A program made the translations under genes and the position numbers. The notes under the pieces are model-generated. The model searched no databases and was not told the DNA's origin. It worked only from the letters and a program-made list of their open reading frames with translations. 64,000 nt of DNA from contig NC_049980.1 in the NCBI RefSeq assembly GCF_000003815.2, positions 14,362,405 to 14,426,404 of the forward strand, given 5' to 3'. Positions 12,181 to 26,151 of the stretch are shown piece after piece (position 1 is the first letter of the stretch; each line of letters begins with the position of its first letter). Origin of the DNA: Branchiostoma floridae. Lineage: Eukaryota; Chordata; Leptocardii; Amphioxiformes; Branchiostomatidae.

Positions 12181-14215
12181 CTGCATCCCACGCGCTGCAG
12201 TAGCAAAACAAAAACATGTTGAACCCATTTGGTACAGCAAAGATGAAAAGTGAAGATGTTGGTTCAACTTATTTAACTCAAGGATGTAAACGCTGTCATA
12301 TGAAAGTGAAAATCTCTATTATCCCACTCACAATTTTTATAGTTTATTACCTCTATGAAATTTCATGGAGGTTATGTTTTACCCTGCGTTTGCGTGTCTT
12401 TGTGTCTTTGTGTGACAAGATAACATTGTTGATAGGATGTGATGAAAGCTGGAACTTGATTAGATTTTGGACCCCCTGGCGGCTTCCCTTGGTACTGCAG
12501 TGCAACTTCCGGTTTTGCTCTTTCGTGTTCTGAACAAGCCATGGTCACGATTTTGGGGCGTTTATTAGCTCTTGTGCTCAGGAAGAAGTGACATAAGTTT
12601 GGGCGCCCTAGCAGCTAGTTCGGGGATGGCAGGGGCGTTTTTGTGAAAAACTTCTGATTTGGATAACTTAAGAAGGGAACAATGGATATTCATGATTTTT
12701 GGTACCTTTTGGTACTGACAATATTGTACAACATTGAATACTAATTATGCAAAATAGGAGTAAATTTGCATAGTTAGTGAGAATGTTCTATCATGTTTCA
12801 ATTTATCTCTTTTACCTGAGATGATATGGTCTTGACATTTGGGCGGTAGACAGCTTTCGCCGTCATGACCAAGTGGGGTAAGTTTCAGCCCCCTAACATT
12901 TAATTGTGGAATTGCAGGGGCGTTTTTCTCAAGACATTCAGGATGGATGCAAGACATTCATGGATGACTGCAGAAAGGAACGACGGATTGCCATCATTTT
13001 AGGCATGCAGGTAGCTTAGGCAAAGATGTTCCTAACGATATACATGTTATGCAAATGAAGACTCGATTTGCATAATTAATGAGGAATTAATGAGGAAATT
13101 GTATAATTCCATTGTTTTCAATAACTGGACTTAAATAAGTGTAACATGTAGATTATGATAGGTGGAACATAAGTACCAAATATGCTAATGAGGAACCGAT
13201 TTGCATAATATATGCAAAAATTGCAAAACCGCTTAATGATTGGAATTTTACACTTGTGACATGTGTACTTTAGTCGGTGATGAACATCACCATGCATAAA
13301 TCCTGAAAATGTGTAAGTCATTTGCATAAACTTTACAAAAGCTCTAAATATTTCATGGTGGTATGACGTCGCCGAATTCTAGTTTTCCTAGCCTCCATAG
13401 CAGGCTCTCTATGGGCTTTTTTGGCACTTTTGCTGGCCATTTCTTTTTGTACTGGGTCGCTGATTGCTGGCCTCTCTCATAGTCGCCCATTTTTAGAGTT
13501 TTGCGCTGTTTTTTCACAGATGAGCAACATGTGACGGAATAGTGTCGAAGTGAATTACGTCATGGGTGACGGGATCGACCGAGGTGTGTACATATGTTGT
13601 GTACATCAAGGAAAGGTATCTGGTGTAACCAGCATCTGTGCGGTCAATAGAGTTTCTATAAATTGGGTCATGGCTGCCATGAACCGTATGTCAACAAAAC
13701 CATCGCACAAAACAAGTGCAATTTGATTTTTAAAGTGAAAACCACCTTGGTATTCCTGGCAATATATGAAATAGTCCGATATATCTAGTCACCAGAGATA
13801 CACGCATGAATACAAACTTACCTAAGTAGAAGAAAGGAATGTAACAGCTCTGCCTTTGCCATTTCTTAATTTGTGTTGACAATTTTTATCGGTATTGAAA
13901 TGTACAAAGCCATAATACTGACATGTACAAAATTTAACTTCTATCAGGACTGACATAAATAGATACCATACGTGCCAACCAGCTTGGCCTGACCGTTGAT
14001 GAGATCGAGACATGACGACGTCATAAGATATGTTGAACACACTGAAGCGCACAACATTTATCGGAGGGGATAAAACAATGATATCGATAAGGATGCCTAC
14101 GATGGACTGATGTGACGAAGAGCGGCTACGTACAATTTGTCTGCATGTATATATGAGTGATCCTTGATGTATTATTAGGCGAGAACCGTATCATTTATTG
14201 AGATGTTGGATTACA

Positions 14216-14362
14216 TGAGAAGATGAATATGATATGACATGATATTATGTGATGTGATGTGATGTAATACGGTACGATACGGTACGATACGATACGATAC
14301 AATTTGATACTATACGGTATGATATTATATCATTTGATATAATATGATATAATGTTATATAA
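14216..14362. repeat. Degenerate GATAC/GATAT pentamer repeat
   Basis: The sequence drifts through GATGT, GATAC and GATAT units, for example GGTACGATACGGTACGATAC. It resembles the cleaner array at 46.2-46.45 kb. Confidence 0.85.
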
Positions 14363-17300
14363 TATGGTCAATACTTGTAGTCAATAAACTAAGATCATAA
14401 CAAATTCATTTTAGAATGTTTACAATCTTCCCACAATGTATGCGTAATTGCGTATCCCTCTCTCAGGACATTCTGACCCATATTGCCTGCACGCAGCCAT
14501 ACAAATCCCCTCAGTCTGACCACTACCGCATGTTCACAATCATGATCATCTATTTCTCTTTGCAACATCGTCAGCGCAAAACGACCTTTGAAAGTAACAC
14601 AACAGTAACGCCACGAAATAAAGGACGTATTGTTCTGCGGCCATTTCATTTGGCTTCTGTCCAGGAGAGCTAAAGTGGACAAATACGTTATCTTGCCGCG
14701 GGATATAATACCTTGTCAATCAACCACGTTAACAACGGCCACTCGTCCTGACCACCCGACCACTTGTAACCGACCCCTTCATTGGAACTTGTCAGACTTT
14801 GGCCGCTACGATTCTGCCTGAGTCACTCAGGAGTCTGTTATCCAGCTATGATGTGCACGTCATGACCAACAGTAGTGCGATTTAACACCACATGACATCG
14901 ACACGATCAGTAGAAATGACTGATCATACAAAGAGAATTTAATCAAAACTCGTTAGCAAATTGGACTGACTGTTGACTCATTTGCAGTTGAGGTACGAAC
15001 TTTCAAAGTTCGTGGCCTCTGGTGCACAGCCAGAATGAGGTAATAGTTTGCCTGGTAAACACTTCAAAGGCTTAACAAACATTTGGAAAATGATAGCCCT
15101 ATAGTAATCATGCGTCGGTTACCTAATGGTACAGGTAGAGTATGGCTGTATTAGAACAAAGATACCATCATAACGTCCTAGTTGGCACTTTCTGTCATAT
15201 ATTCACAACAGATTGTGATAGATAGATATATTATCATTGAAGATGATAGCAAAACGGTTGACCTAAATCATACCGTTTTTGTAGTGTTGTAATTCGAATT
15301 CTTTTAATTTTATCCTTTCATCTTCTCCGCCACGACTCCTCTTTTTCTTCTCTTATTGAGATTGATTAAGGGAAAAAGTAAGATATGATCTACAAAATCC
15401 CTTTGTAATCCAGAGGAAAATAATAATACATACAGCAAACTATAGAATACAATTTGTTATCCCAGTAGGTTGTGGTTTGTGGAATGTCGCCAGTTGACAT
15501 CCATGGCGTCCAGCCAGAAACACAGTGTGACAAACTGACCCGTCCATCAGGGAAACAGTGGCAAAGGCCGCGTGCCGCACTTTGACACCATCTGATTACA
15601 TCGGCCTTGAAATAGTAGTAGTCTCTGTGCCCAGTATGGACGTGAAGGTCACAAAGAAAATTGATGTACTGTACGACTGATCAAAGAAGCGTTCTTGAAG
15701 GCCATTACCAAGTTTCTTCTACACCAAGGTGACGGTCCCTCGTTTTATAGGCATTACTGATCATGGCCTACCTTTTACTTCAAGATCGTAATGGCCAGGC
15801 ATGGTCCACAACTTGAAGCCGATTACAAATCTACTATCATGTTTGTATTAAAGACGTGATCTTTCCCCATGATTCATGGCATGAATACTGTACTGTATTT
15901 GACACACGTGACAAAATAAGCGATTACCAAATCAGATATAACGTTATAGTTCAACAAATGAATGCAGACGACTATGAGCCCATGCTGAAAAGTGTCACAG
16001 TAGTTTTCCATACGCGTTTGTTTCATATTCATGCAAAATGAAAAGACTAGCAACAGACTCTACGTTATGTACATAAGTCACGAGAAAAATTCAAAATGCC
16101 CCATTTGCTTTGGTTTGGTTTGGTTTTCTGTTTCTTGAATAACTAACGTTATATCAAAATAGATATTGGTTCCCAATGAAGCAGCACACTTTCAGTAAGT
16201 GAAATTGTCGAAATTGTATGTGTTCAATGCAACGAACGACCAGCGGCAAAGTCTTGCTAAAAGACTAAAAAAACCTTGTCCTTATCCTGAAGACAGGACA
16301 GCATAGAAGTGTATGGTAATAAACTTTATAAAGACGAAAGTTTCTATCTAACTGTTTGGACTCCACGTTGCGTCATTGTTACTTTTTCTAGTTTGAAGCT
16401 GATTACTTCCATACGGTTCCTTTTGCTCTGATTGACAATGCGGTACATTTCCAATGACATGTTCCCAAGACTGTGGCGACACACATTCGAGTCATTATGC
16501 CACTTCCTATCTAGAAAGAGAATGTACGGACTTCGTGCTGATAAGAATCACATGCCGCAGGTTTTACCTTGTCCCGAGAGCACCAGAAGTCAGTGTGTCT
16601 GTTAGAATCCAAGGACGTTATAATAATGGTACTATGGTATACAGGTCTACTCTTTCAAATCACAATAGGAAGTGAATGTAAGTTATCAAGTAACAATTTA
16701 TTGAATAGATTCATAGTTGACAAGAAATATAGGGCGAGCAATGCTGTGCATGTTTTATTCCTTCTCTCTCCCTCCACCGATGATACGATACAAACGGATG
16801 ATCCCTATGGCAGATAAATGGCTGATGACAGCCTGTCTAACGCTGAGTGATTGTTGGTTAAACCGGTGTGATATACCCACCAAAGGTGAGCGGAACAGAT
16901 GTTTAATGTTTGCGTTGTTTATATACACACATGGTCCCTCCTCCAGGTCGACCTAACTGCACGTCAAAACCCTGCTAGGGTAGAAGGGCCGCATGTGGTG
17001 GACGTGAGTAGTACTACTGCTTCTACATACCTCACAGTCAGAACAGCATGAACTCCTTGCACTCGCTGCCCTAAATGTTTTAGGATGGTACCCAGGCAAA
17101 AAAATCATATGAACCCCTTCCAAATCTTTCAATAAAAAATTACTTTTCCTTTTTGTCAGAAAATAGGTAGCAAAAGTCAGTCTCGCAACTTTCGGAAATC
17201 GTAAACTGGGCATCCACACGTGCACGATGGATATCAACTTCAACTTCGATTACGTAACTGATCTATCAAGCGCTGTGCGGGAGCGGGCAGCCATCTGGTT

Positions 17301-20300
17301 TTACTCACCCCTGCGTAGGTGATTGAAGGGAGGCTGGAAGTGGGAGGGAAGTCCCAATTGCACCTGCCAATCACGGAGTCTCACTGTTCAGGCTTTCCCA
17401 CGGGCGGAGCGCCAAACGGAACAGGAATTCTGCTGAGTCGGACAAAATCCAGCAAAGGTCGACCCAGCCGGTTGATCGGGTTTACAGGTTCAAGTTGTCA
17501 TTTCCATTCTATTTCTTAGTCACGTTACCGTCCCATGGTATATTATGTCAACGTACCTTCAGCTGTCCGCCTCTGAAACCACATTTGAGGCTTCGTACTC
17601 GCGCCACTTGTGGAGGTGGTTGTGGAGGTGGCACAGGACAAGCCCCGCCACAAATCAAGAACTGGGCTCGGCCAACGTGTTGACGAGCTGCAAATGGGCA
17701 TTTTCGGCCAAAGTACGGCCGACGTCCTGGCGATTGCAAAGGCTTCGGGCAATTTTAGCAGCTCGTCCGTTTGAATTTAAAGCTCCGTCTGATGTCAGCA
17801 GTGCAACAAAAAGGCAAAAAAGACAATAACCTAAACTTTCCGAAATAAAACACCGAGCCCTGTTCAACTTTCACCGAAAAATACGATGGACGCTCGGGCG
17901 ATTTTGAAATCGGCGAGCTCCAGCCGATTTAAAATTCGGTCGGCATCTTTGCTTGAATTGATTGCCACAACTTGAGTCTTGGATAGCTACAATTTTGAGT
18001 ACATTCTGCACATACAGTATGTGTAATATTCGCCACCACCCAATAAAAGACAGTGTTCAAAGATCTGTCACCCGTATCATCCTTCTTGTTAATATGATAC
18101 TACGTGTACAATAGACGGCAGCTCAATGGTGGAGGCCTGCCTCCTTCCACCCTGAAAAGACGTTTTAACGTGACGTTGCCATTGCGTTCGAACGTGAAGT
18201 CATCTTGGATGATAAGCTGTTCGCGCTGGGTGTTTCGCGTGGTAATGTCAAGAACCATCAGTGCTTAGCTCAGAAACGGACTGGAAGTTCGCCAAGCTAT
18301 CACAGGCTGCGAGCTCCAGGAGCACAGGGTACGGCCTACTAGCCGTTTCTATCTGAAAACAGTAGATGCTCTTTTTTATGACCAGCTGAAAGTTACAATT
18401 GGTCTCTAGCACATGATATGACTTGGACGTAACGCCCCTGTCTACCACCACGACAATCGATCGCCCGACGAGTCTGCGAGCTCTAAATGTGACATTTTCA
18501 GTAGTATTGCGCACCGTTTTCTGTCGTTGATTTAGCGACTTTCAGGAATCGTTGGATTTTTTAAGGAAGATGCCGACATGCTGCTCCCAAATCAACAGTT
18601 TCCAGCGACAATTTTTGACATCGTTAACAGGTCGACAGAAACTTCCGTGTAGCGACCGAACTTCGATTGATATTTGGCATCATCCCAACGACCCTTTTTA
18701 GCCCCAATATTAAAGCATTGATAGTTAAGATCGTTCGCAAGTGATAGTCATTGAGAAACTGCAACTCCTTGCGCAGACATGGGATAAGTGGGACTGAAAG
18801 AGCAGGACACATCTGCTTACTATGAACTTGCCCTCTGCAGCTACAATTCTTTATCTCCCCGACCTTCTTGATCCTAAACGTCACTCATCCTTGTCCCAGG
18901 AACAGGTCAGGTCTAATAACCGATGACTGAACAACGCCGTGGAAAAGTACGAGAGTGCAGCAAGGTCAGAACAGTGAGCTGTTCCATCCACATCGCAAAT
19001 CCAAAGCGACAGATGGAGTATGCCTGGGCTTTTCCAGATGGGAATCACATGCATCTTGAAAATCTATCCACGCTAGTACGCGGTTTGTGATAATTGAGAG
19101 GGAACTGACAGGTCTGTAGATGTGTGGGTTAGGAACGTTGAGAAGTTTCCGATCGGGCACCTGAATCGAACCTGATTAAGAAGAGTTTTCGCTCTGCGCA
19201 CGTATTCTCATTGCCATTTTTAAACGTACGTGTAGGCTGTTATTCATAAATGCATGTGAATACTCAAAATTACATTTTGCAATGTGATAGTTTACTTACT
19301 CCCTAAGAGAAACTTTTGATCACTTGGTTTAGTGGACGTCTAGGCTGACAAAGCCGAGGATCACCCTTCGAGATTGCTAGCCAGTAAATCTATTGCGTAT
19401 CTGAAGACAAAAAGCATGACATCCGTCCATATTCCATCTCCAACACGTTGGCTCTTCCAATGGAAGCGGATAGGGATTGGGATCTAAAATAGGACTCCTC
19501 TTAAGCTGCATCTCCTCACCACCGGTGGTTTTACATCAGCACGTGCATCCAAGCACTGCCCAGTACACAGCATCCAGCAGATGTGCCAAGTCTGATGCAT
19601 CTTGAAACGGAAAAACATCACGTAAAGAGATACATGACGCAAACATGCCAGGACCCTGACCCGGAAAGGCCAAAGATCAGCCCTTGTAAAACATTTTACT
19701 GGTGCATGGCTGAATGTTGCCTCGCTATGTCACCATGGGTAATCAGCCGTGCTATGGGTCCAGTGGGACCGAGTTGGAGAGATAGAAATCTCCTACGGAG
19801 AGCACATCCAAGCCGTTCTGTTTGCACTGGGGGCAAACGGTGTTAGTTACCAGGATGCCCGATCTCCAGTTCATCAGCCTTTCTAGTATCAAACTCAAGG
19901 GTGGATGTGATAAGATTTACTGAGGCATGTTGCCCCGAGAGCTGAGAAGCTGACCTTTGTAGGCCCTGGAAACAGTCAGCATACTGGCTAACGTTTGAGC
20001 GATCTGCAGATGAATTGCGGATGGACTCGGGCTACCTGACTTCATAAATATGCTTCTAGATTAGGCTGTAGAATTACATGTAATGTCACTGCCACAAACG
20101 GCCACAGAAGCTACAGACCTGGTCAGGAAGATAAGGTTTCAACGGCCACAGCTCAAGTGGCTAACTTAAACTGATGCTCACGCGCACGACCCTTTATTCC
20201 TGACACTGTATTGCGGGCGGTGGGTAATGTTTGATGAATGGATAAATATGAATGTGCATGTCAATGTTACCATTAGCCATATAGAGTCATGCCGAAGTGG

Positions 20301-20377
20301 CGAGATCATCAATTGTATCCGTCACATTCATTCAAGTATTCCACCAGACCCCTTCCAGAAAACGGCTGGAAACTGAC

Positions 20378-20606
20378 CTAATCAGCGGCTGAGTTAATGG
20401 GCCAATGACGCCATCTATCATTCTGTCGTGGCAAGACAGTTGTTTCCTTCCCGGGCAAGCGGAGAGAACCCGTCTTGATCAGGACGAAGTGTTTATTTTC
20501 AGGACATCCGTTACACATTGATATGCCTGGATGCTTGTCCGCTGGATAGGTAACTAGTTCATGGTCGCAGGTAATTCTACATCGGGTGTTGAAAAGGAAG
20601 TTTGTG
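20378..20606 (-). CDS. Weak candidate terminal exon, cysteine-rich
   Basis: A good acceptor (TTTTCACATTGTTACAG/C) opens an uninterrupted frame of 75 codons to a TAG stop. It includes NTRCRITCDHELVTYP and SMCNGCPENKH, a spacing faintly like secreted cystine-rich proteins. I do not recognise a family. A donor at about 20770 does not give a matching phase, so no partner exon is supported. It may be chance. Confidence 0.18.
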
Positions 20607-22543
20607 CTGTAACAATGTGAAAAGGACACTATACGAAATTAATTTACGGGTTCTTTTTAAGATATCCTGATATACGTTCTAGTTTCCCAACAAGAGCTTA
20701 AAACTGTATGCTTCGTGTCAACACTAACGTGGGGTACAGGTGGTGGTGATAGTGCACTCATGACTTACAAAACATCTAAATAGACTCGTTATGTGTGCGC
20801 AATGCCAACCAGGCGGATTGCCAAGAATGTGGTAGAGGTCACCTCCTGATCCTACAACGAAGCTTGCCGAATGATGTCTAACATACCTCCCTACAGACCC
20901 TATCTCACTACGTACTTTTGAGGTACGTTGGAGTTTGTTCACGGAGGCCCCTCAGTGCTATTTTAGCCGTTTTTCAAGCTGGCGTGAAGCACTGTTGCGT
21001 TTCAAGTCTAGATGAAGAAGCTACCGGGAAATAGCAGCGTAAGCAATTTATCAAAAATCAATGAAATACCATTTAAATGCATCAGAAAGACATACATACT
21101 TAACATATCAAGTACAGGTAACGAAATACATCTAACCTTAGAAATAACCTAAAGCCCCTTTTCACTGAACGAAGGTACGTTGGAGTTTCTTCACCGTTAA
21201 TTGTTCACCAAAGTGAAATGATTAAAAATGCATAGGAAATATATTTGTAGTGACAAAAAGACCTGCGAGCATATGCTTCCGCCTATATATCTCTTGATAT
21301 TTTCTTTCTTTTTTCAATGATCGTAAGTATACTTGTTGTTTGTTTCTCTGACTGTAAATATTATGGCTAGAACAGCTAACGTTACGTAATATGTAGTTGT
21401 TATCGAAATTGTAAGGTATACTAAAGGTATTTGTCAAGTTATCAATTTAGGCCCAAATTGGTGCTGTTTACAGTTGCCCATTTAAGTCATAAGTCATGGA
21501 AAATAGAAACTTGAAGAAGAGGTCAATTCTATCTGATTTCTAATGAGCACCTTCCAGCGTTTCAACAAGTATTATTGCCCATAAACGCATTGCAGTATAT
21601 CGATGTCTCGCTGGGAGGCGTAGTATCATAGATGTCTTATATATCAAAACGTTATTGTTGGCCAAATAAAAACTTCTTGGTGAAATACCTCAAGTTTGTG
21701 TTTGTTTGTGCGTGCGTGCGTGCTTGCTTGCGCTTGTGTGTTTTTCATATTCTCCTTTCATGGATCATTACCTCCCTTACACCCAGAATGGAATATTGTA
21801 ACTATCCATCGAAAATGATAAGATTACTGCCTTTTCTGGTTATATATTCAGAATGTTAGTATGTGTGAGAATAAAACATCTTTGTCCCCGGCGAATACAA
21901 GGACCAAGAGACTACTTTATGACCCCTTCCTTCACTGTACAACACCACCCAGACTGATGCAGTGTTCGTGTCCTGATAAATCTATTCCTATCATTAGTGT
22001 GAGGTTTTGTGCATGTGGTTCTATTACATATTGTAAAATCAACGATATTCTGAAATGCCATGTCTCTGCGATGAAAGGATGTAAAGTGTGTACGGCGAGC
22101 GTGTAAACGCTATAGAAAATTGGATATTGTGGTAATTTAATCTGTGCATGAATGCATGTATGCATTTTAAATGTTTATAAAATGTTTTGAGTTAACAATC
22201 AAGTGTGGTTGCTATTTTTCATACACTGCAGCTACATGTGATGTTAACAAAACACACCCCTGACAAACTCAACTTCAAAGTCAACATACTTTGCATATAA
22301 AGTTTTTTCATAGATTGCACAAGTTCTGACAACATCTTTACACACCCCATAACTTCTTACACATCATCTGACACAAAACTATTTACAGTACTGTACTGGC
22401 CACAGTTGTGGGGCCGTCTCGATTCTGTCTCGTGTACTGTCGTGAGACTATGACATGCGTTGTGAAGAATACATGGCCGGAGTGTACCCATAGGAGATAC
22501 CGTAGTGTAAAAGGAAAAGTCTGGATGATAAGTATGCACAGCA

Positions 22544-22600
22544 AAATGCACTGTGGGTAACAGGGCAAATGTGAACCCACAGTTTACCCACAGTGCATTT
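22544..22600. repeat. Short perfect hairpin
   Basis: The 17-bp arms AAATGCACTGTGGGTAA (22544-22560) and its exact complement (22584-22600) flank a 23-base loop. It may be a remnant of a small foldback element. Confidence 0.85.
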
Positions 22601-25104
22601 CACTGTACATACGTTCTTAAAATGGTAAGCTGATATCGTATTGGCAACAGACTACACCATATTCCATTCATGTAGAGTTTTCTTGGCTAGGTTTTGATCC
22701 ACTCGCACTAAATCATACAAGCTTGGTCATGGGAGTCAATGAGAAACTCGCGAAAGTTGTTTTTTGTGCGTTTTCTAACTAGCTAGGACCTAATCTTGAC
22801 TCTTGTATTTGAAAACCATACAATTGGAAGAGAACTACGAAACTACCGACGATTGTATCCGATTGAAAGAGCACCAGTATGATGGAATTGTACAAAGAGG
22901 CATCTCCTACGTGCATGTCCCGGCCATGTGTTCTTCTGGTGGCATCAATTACCATGTAGTCCAAGAGAAACACTTCGTCCAGAAAACATTCGAACTAACA
23001 GTAACGTAGATGACAGCTAAGAGAACAATAAGAATAATGTCTACAATCACTAAACAGAAGTCGGGATTGCTTAAATCAAACGTACAAGTACAACTAATGG
23101 TGACAAAGGCATCCTGAGCGACTGTTTAGAGGGCATCAAAAATAGCTCATGTCTGTAGCTATTTGGCTCGTAGAGACATCTGCTAAATGGCGATGATTGT
23201 ACCAGAAATACATAAAATACATACACACTGTACAGTCTGTACATCCCTGTTTCTTCAAAACTCCTTTATATGAACGTTTCACTGAACTTTCTTTCACCGT
23301 GACCTCGAAGAAGAATTCTAAACAAGGCTGAGCAAAGTTCGGATTACATTTTTGACAGCATGTTGGGGATGCCGTAACTACACTTTATGTCACAGACTAG
23401 AACATCTCTCATTAACAGTCTTAGTGAAGGTGACAACCTTTATAAGGGTAATATTTCAACTAAAATGATAAATATTACCACGTAAACAGTGCTTCTCTCT
23501 TATTTGTTAGTGAGGCTGAGTGTTTTGCTCACATTGTTTATGGACAAATATACATTTCTGTAAATACACCATCAATGTTTTTCAAAATCAATAATGACAA
23601 TAATTACAAGAACAACTATATATCAATAATCAGGTGTTTGGCTGTATTTCAAAGGTATCACCGTACTTAGAAGGTGAAATATTGCTAGATGTGGTGACAT
23701 CTGGTTTAGGGGAGGTGACGTTTGAATTTAGTAGAGGCGGCGTCCTGCGCAATCACGCCTTTGTCTGTTGATGCGATTTATTCCGTTCGGAGTGTCATTG
23801 GCAACATGAATCCTGGGTTAGAACACAAAAACTCGAAACACCTCAGGATGGTAAAGACATGAAGAAAGGTTCCATATCCTTATCGGCAGGTCTACACAGT
23901 ATCTGGCTCCGCATCAAGCGTCCTTGACGATTCGACACAGGTTCTGATTAGAGTTCCCGCCAGTGTACCCTATGCTGCTCAAACACTGGGCAGTTTGAAT
24001 AAGGTGTTTACTTCACGTGTTGAAGATGACGGCTGATGTGATATATCTCATCATGAGTTTCTCATCACCTCTCGCGGTTCTGCTTGGTCCCGGCTGCCAG
24101 AGCAATTTTTTTCGTTTTTTTTCTGTCTCCTTACAGACACCCCAATACTAGTAGCACAGCATAGACTTTTTCAGCTTACTTCATACATCAGTATACTGTT
24201 TCTACATAACAAGACGACATCTAACAAAAACTCATAGTACCATATACTTCATAACGGTGAGGAGACATCAAATGGCGACCTGCGCCTACATTAGTTATTC
24301 GTGAAAAGCCCTTTTACATTGACACTTGTTTAGTTAGAAATTGGCGATGATGAAACGTCTTTCGATAAGCAGGACACAGTCAGCTACGTTGATCTGATTG
24401 CCTAACCTTTGTTTCCCTTGCACATAGTTTTTTCTCAAAGTCCACGCACCGATTGCATGATGACAATAGCAAGACGCAAAGCGCATGCGCTGTACATGCA
24501 CGAACAAGTCTTGTTTTATAGTGGCAATGATCAAAATCACTGCACAGATTCGTGTCTTGGAAGAATGAGTCTGCGAACTAAACCCAAAGACAAAAAGCTC
24601 CCCTTCGCTACCTATCTAATTATCATAATACTAAGATAAGACCCTGCGATATCTAAAAGTTCTCACATTTGCCAGTGGCTAATTTCAAACAAAGAAACGT
24701 CTAAAAAGAATATTTTGAGATCCTAAATCAGAGCGTCCTGGCCTGGCTGATCCGTTCATAGTCTATCCAATGTCAGCACTTTCGCACTTTTCCAGCATGA
24801 TCGTTTTGCGCAGTTCGTATGTCTTGTAGAGTAAGCTATTGAAGCAGAAAGGAACGTAACCACTGTTACACCCAGGTATTCAAAAAGTGCACATATAGGG
24901 TCTGCTTCGCAAATACCGAAAATGGTGAATTGTTTTGATCGATCTTAACCATCCAATTTCGTTGTAAGCCGAACGTTACTGAAAGATGTTGCCAATCTAG
25001 GAGGGTACTCCTTGTGACATGAAAACGTGCAATTTTCTCATCTACTTCGTGAACATGACTAAAATATATCACCAACATGCAGTTTGTGTAGAGGCCGCTA
25101 GGGG

Positions 25105-25110
25105 TTTATT
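25105..25110 (-). terminator. Candidate polyadenylation signal for the RGS gene
   Basis: TTTATT on the plus strand is AATAAA on the minus strand, about 850 bases after the RGS stop codon. It is the first canonical hexamer I found by eye downstream of the stop. A 3' UTR of this length is plausible, but no transcript evidence is available. Confidence 0.35.
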
Positions 25111-25962
25111 AGTAGTGATGGAGTCGGTACTGGTAACTCTTGCAGGAGAAGATTAGGCCGTCCATTCGTCCATGTCAACAGTTCGCGCATACACATTTCC
25201 TCTGCCACCTGCTACCGTTGTGCCGGTTCTCCGGTACTGTGGCCACCGTACCGACCGGAGCGGGTTGGTATTGGCCGTGACGTCTAGGTTCGTCCGCGGC
25301 TCCAAGACAGAGCAGGCTTTTGAAAAGGGTGACAAGTCGGTTAGAAAAGTCCAGCGGAAGATTGCCGATTTTTCATAAAACATGAACAGAGTTATGCAAC
25401 AGGAAACCTGTTCCGTGATGTTTGCATCTGGGATACTGGATGCAATGCCCGACCGCCTGAGTATACGTATTTCCCACGGCACATCTGACCTTCGTTCCGG
25501 TTGACTGCTTCAGATGTTCTGTTATCATCTGACAGTGTGTCCGTCAACACAACATAACCAAACAAAGGCTTTATGAATCGGTATGGCTTTTCATCACCCA
25601 CAGTAGGTGGATAAAATGTCACAGTACATGTACGTGTATCACATTTCTCTGATACCTCATGCTGTGGCAGCAGCACAACGTACTGGTTCCTATCTGGCGC
25701 GGGAGATACCGTAGCCGAATTCCTCATCCTCCCGATCTGTCATCGTTGATCCAAGGAAAGTGGGGAGATCACACGACTACTTCCACATTCCTGGCCTGAA
25801 CAATTCCCGTGCCGCCACACGATGTGAAGGAAATCGATATTGTTGTACAAAATATAACATATTACAAGTACATCATACGCACACGTTACGGTCGTAGGAG
25901 GTGCAACTAAGTAATACAAACAATATACATAAAGCTATAGTGATACCCATTCACCCCAAGCT

Positions 25963-26151
25963 TCAGCTAGATGCTCCTTCTGATGACACTTGTCTTAAGA
26001 GGTCTTTGAACATTTTGGAGTTCAGAAATCTGGGGTAGGAGTCTCTATGCATCAGTACATAGATTTGCTGTTGCGCTTCGTCGAACGTGCTTGGAGTGGG
26101 ATCCACCATGTTTCTGTTGATAATCTCCCGTACTCGTGAGTCTATACTCAC
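25963..26151 (-). CDS. RGS17/19/20-like: RGS-RZ coding exon 5: RGS box C-terminal half and stop
   Basis: This terminal coding exon encodes residues 165-226, from VSIDSRVREIINRN to SSEGASS and a TGA stop. It carries the TFDEAQQQIYVLMHRDSYPRFL helix region of RGS boxes, with Asp201, Ser202 and Arg205 in the G-alpha-contacting helix. The acceptor TTTTTTTTCTGCCAACAG/G has a strong pyrimidine tract. The short Ser-rich tail after the box resembles the SSSES-type end recalled for RGS17. Confidence 0.93.
   Translation of the reverse strand: MSIDSRVREIINRNMVDPTPSTFDEAQQQIYVLMHRDSYPRFLNSKMFKDLLRQVSSEGASS

Larger units (their letters stand above)
10441..13380. mobile_element. Cluster of AT-rich lancelet-type MITE-like elements
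   Basis: Terminal words recur: TTACCTCCGCCAAGAAGG at 10449, TTACCTCTATGAAATTTCAT at about 12347 and AAATATTTCATGGTGGTATG at about 13346. The last two are roughly inverted and may bound one element of about 1 kb (12350-13365). The interior is rich in TTTGCATAATTAATGAG-type words. The left copy is split by the foldback element at 10663-11291. No transposase is visible, so these are non-autonomous. Boundaries are approximate. Confidence 0.5.
13381..25104. other. No firm gene; scattered repeats
   Basis: The stretch contains a repeat-like start (CTAGCCTCCATAGCAGGCTC near 13387), the pentamer array, a repeat copy at 17.88-18.50 kb, a GTGC run near 21.71 kb and a hairpin at 22.54-22.60 kb. ORFs are all short. 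The only exon candidate I thought worth listing is at 20378-20606. Confidence 0.55.

Noticed and set aside
25392-25727. 111-codon minus-strand ORF just downstream of the RGS stop
   Set aside because: It lies in the likely 3' UTR, has no recognisable domain and no splice connection to the RGS exons.
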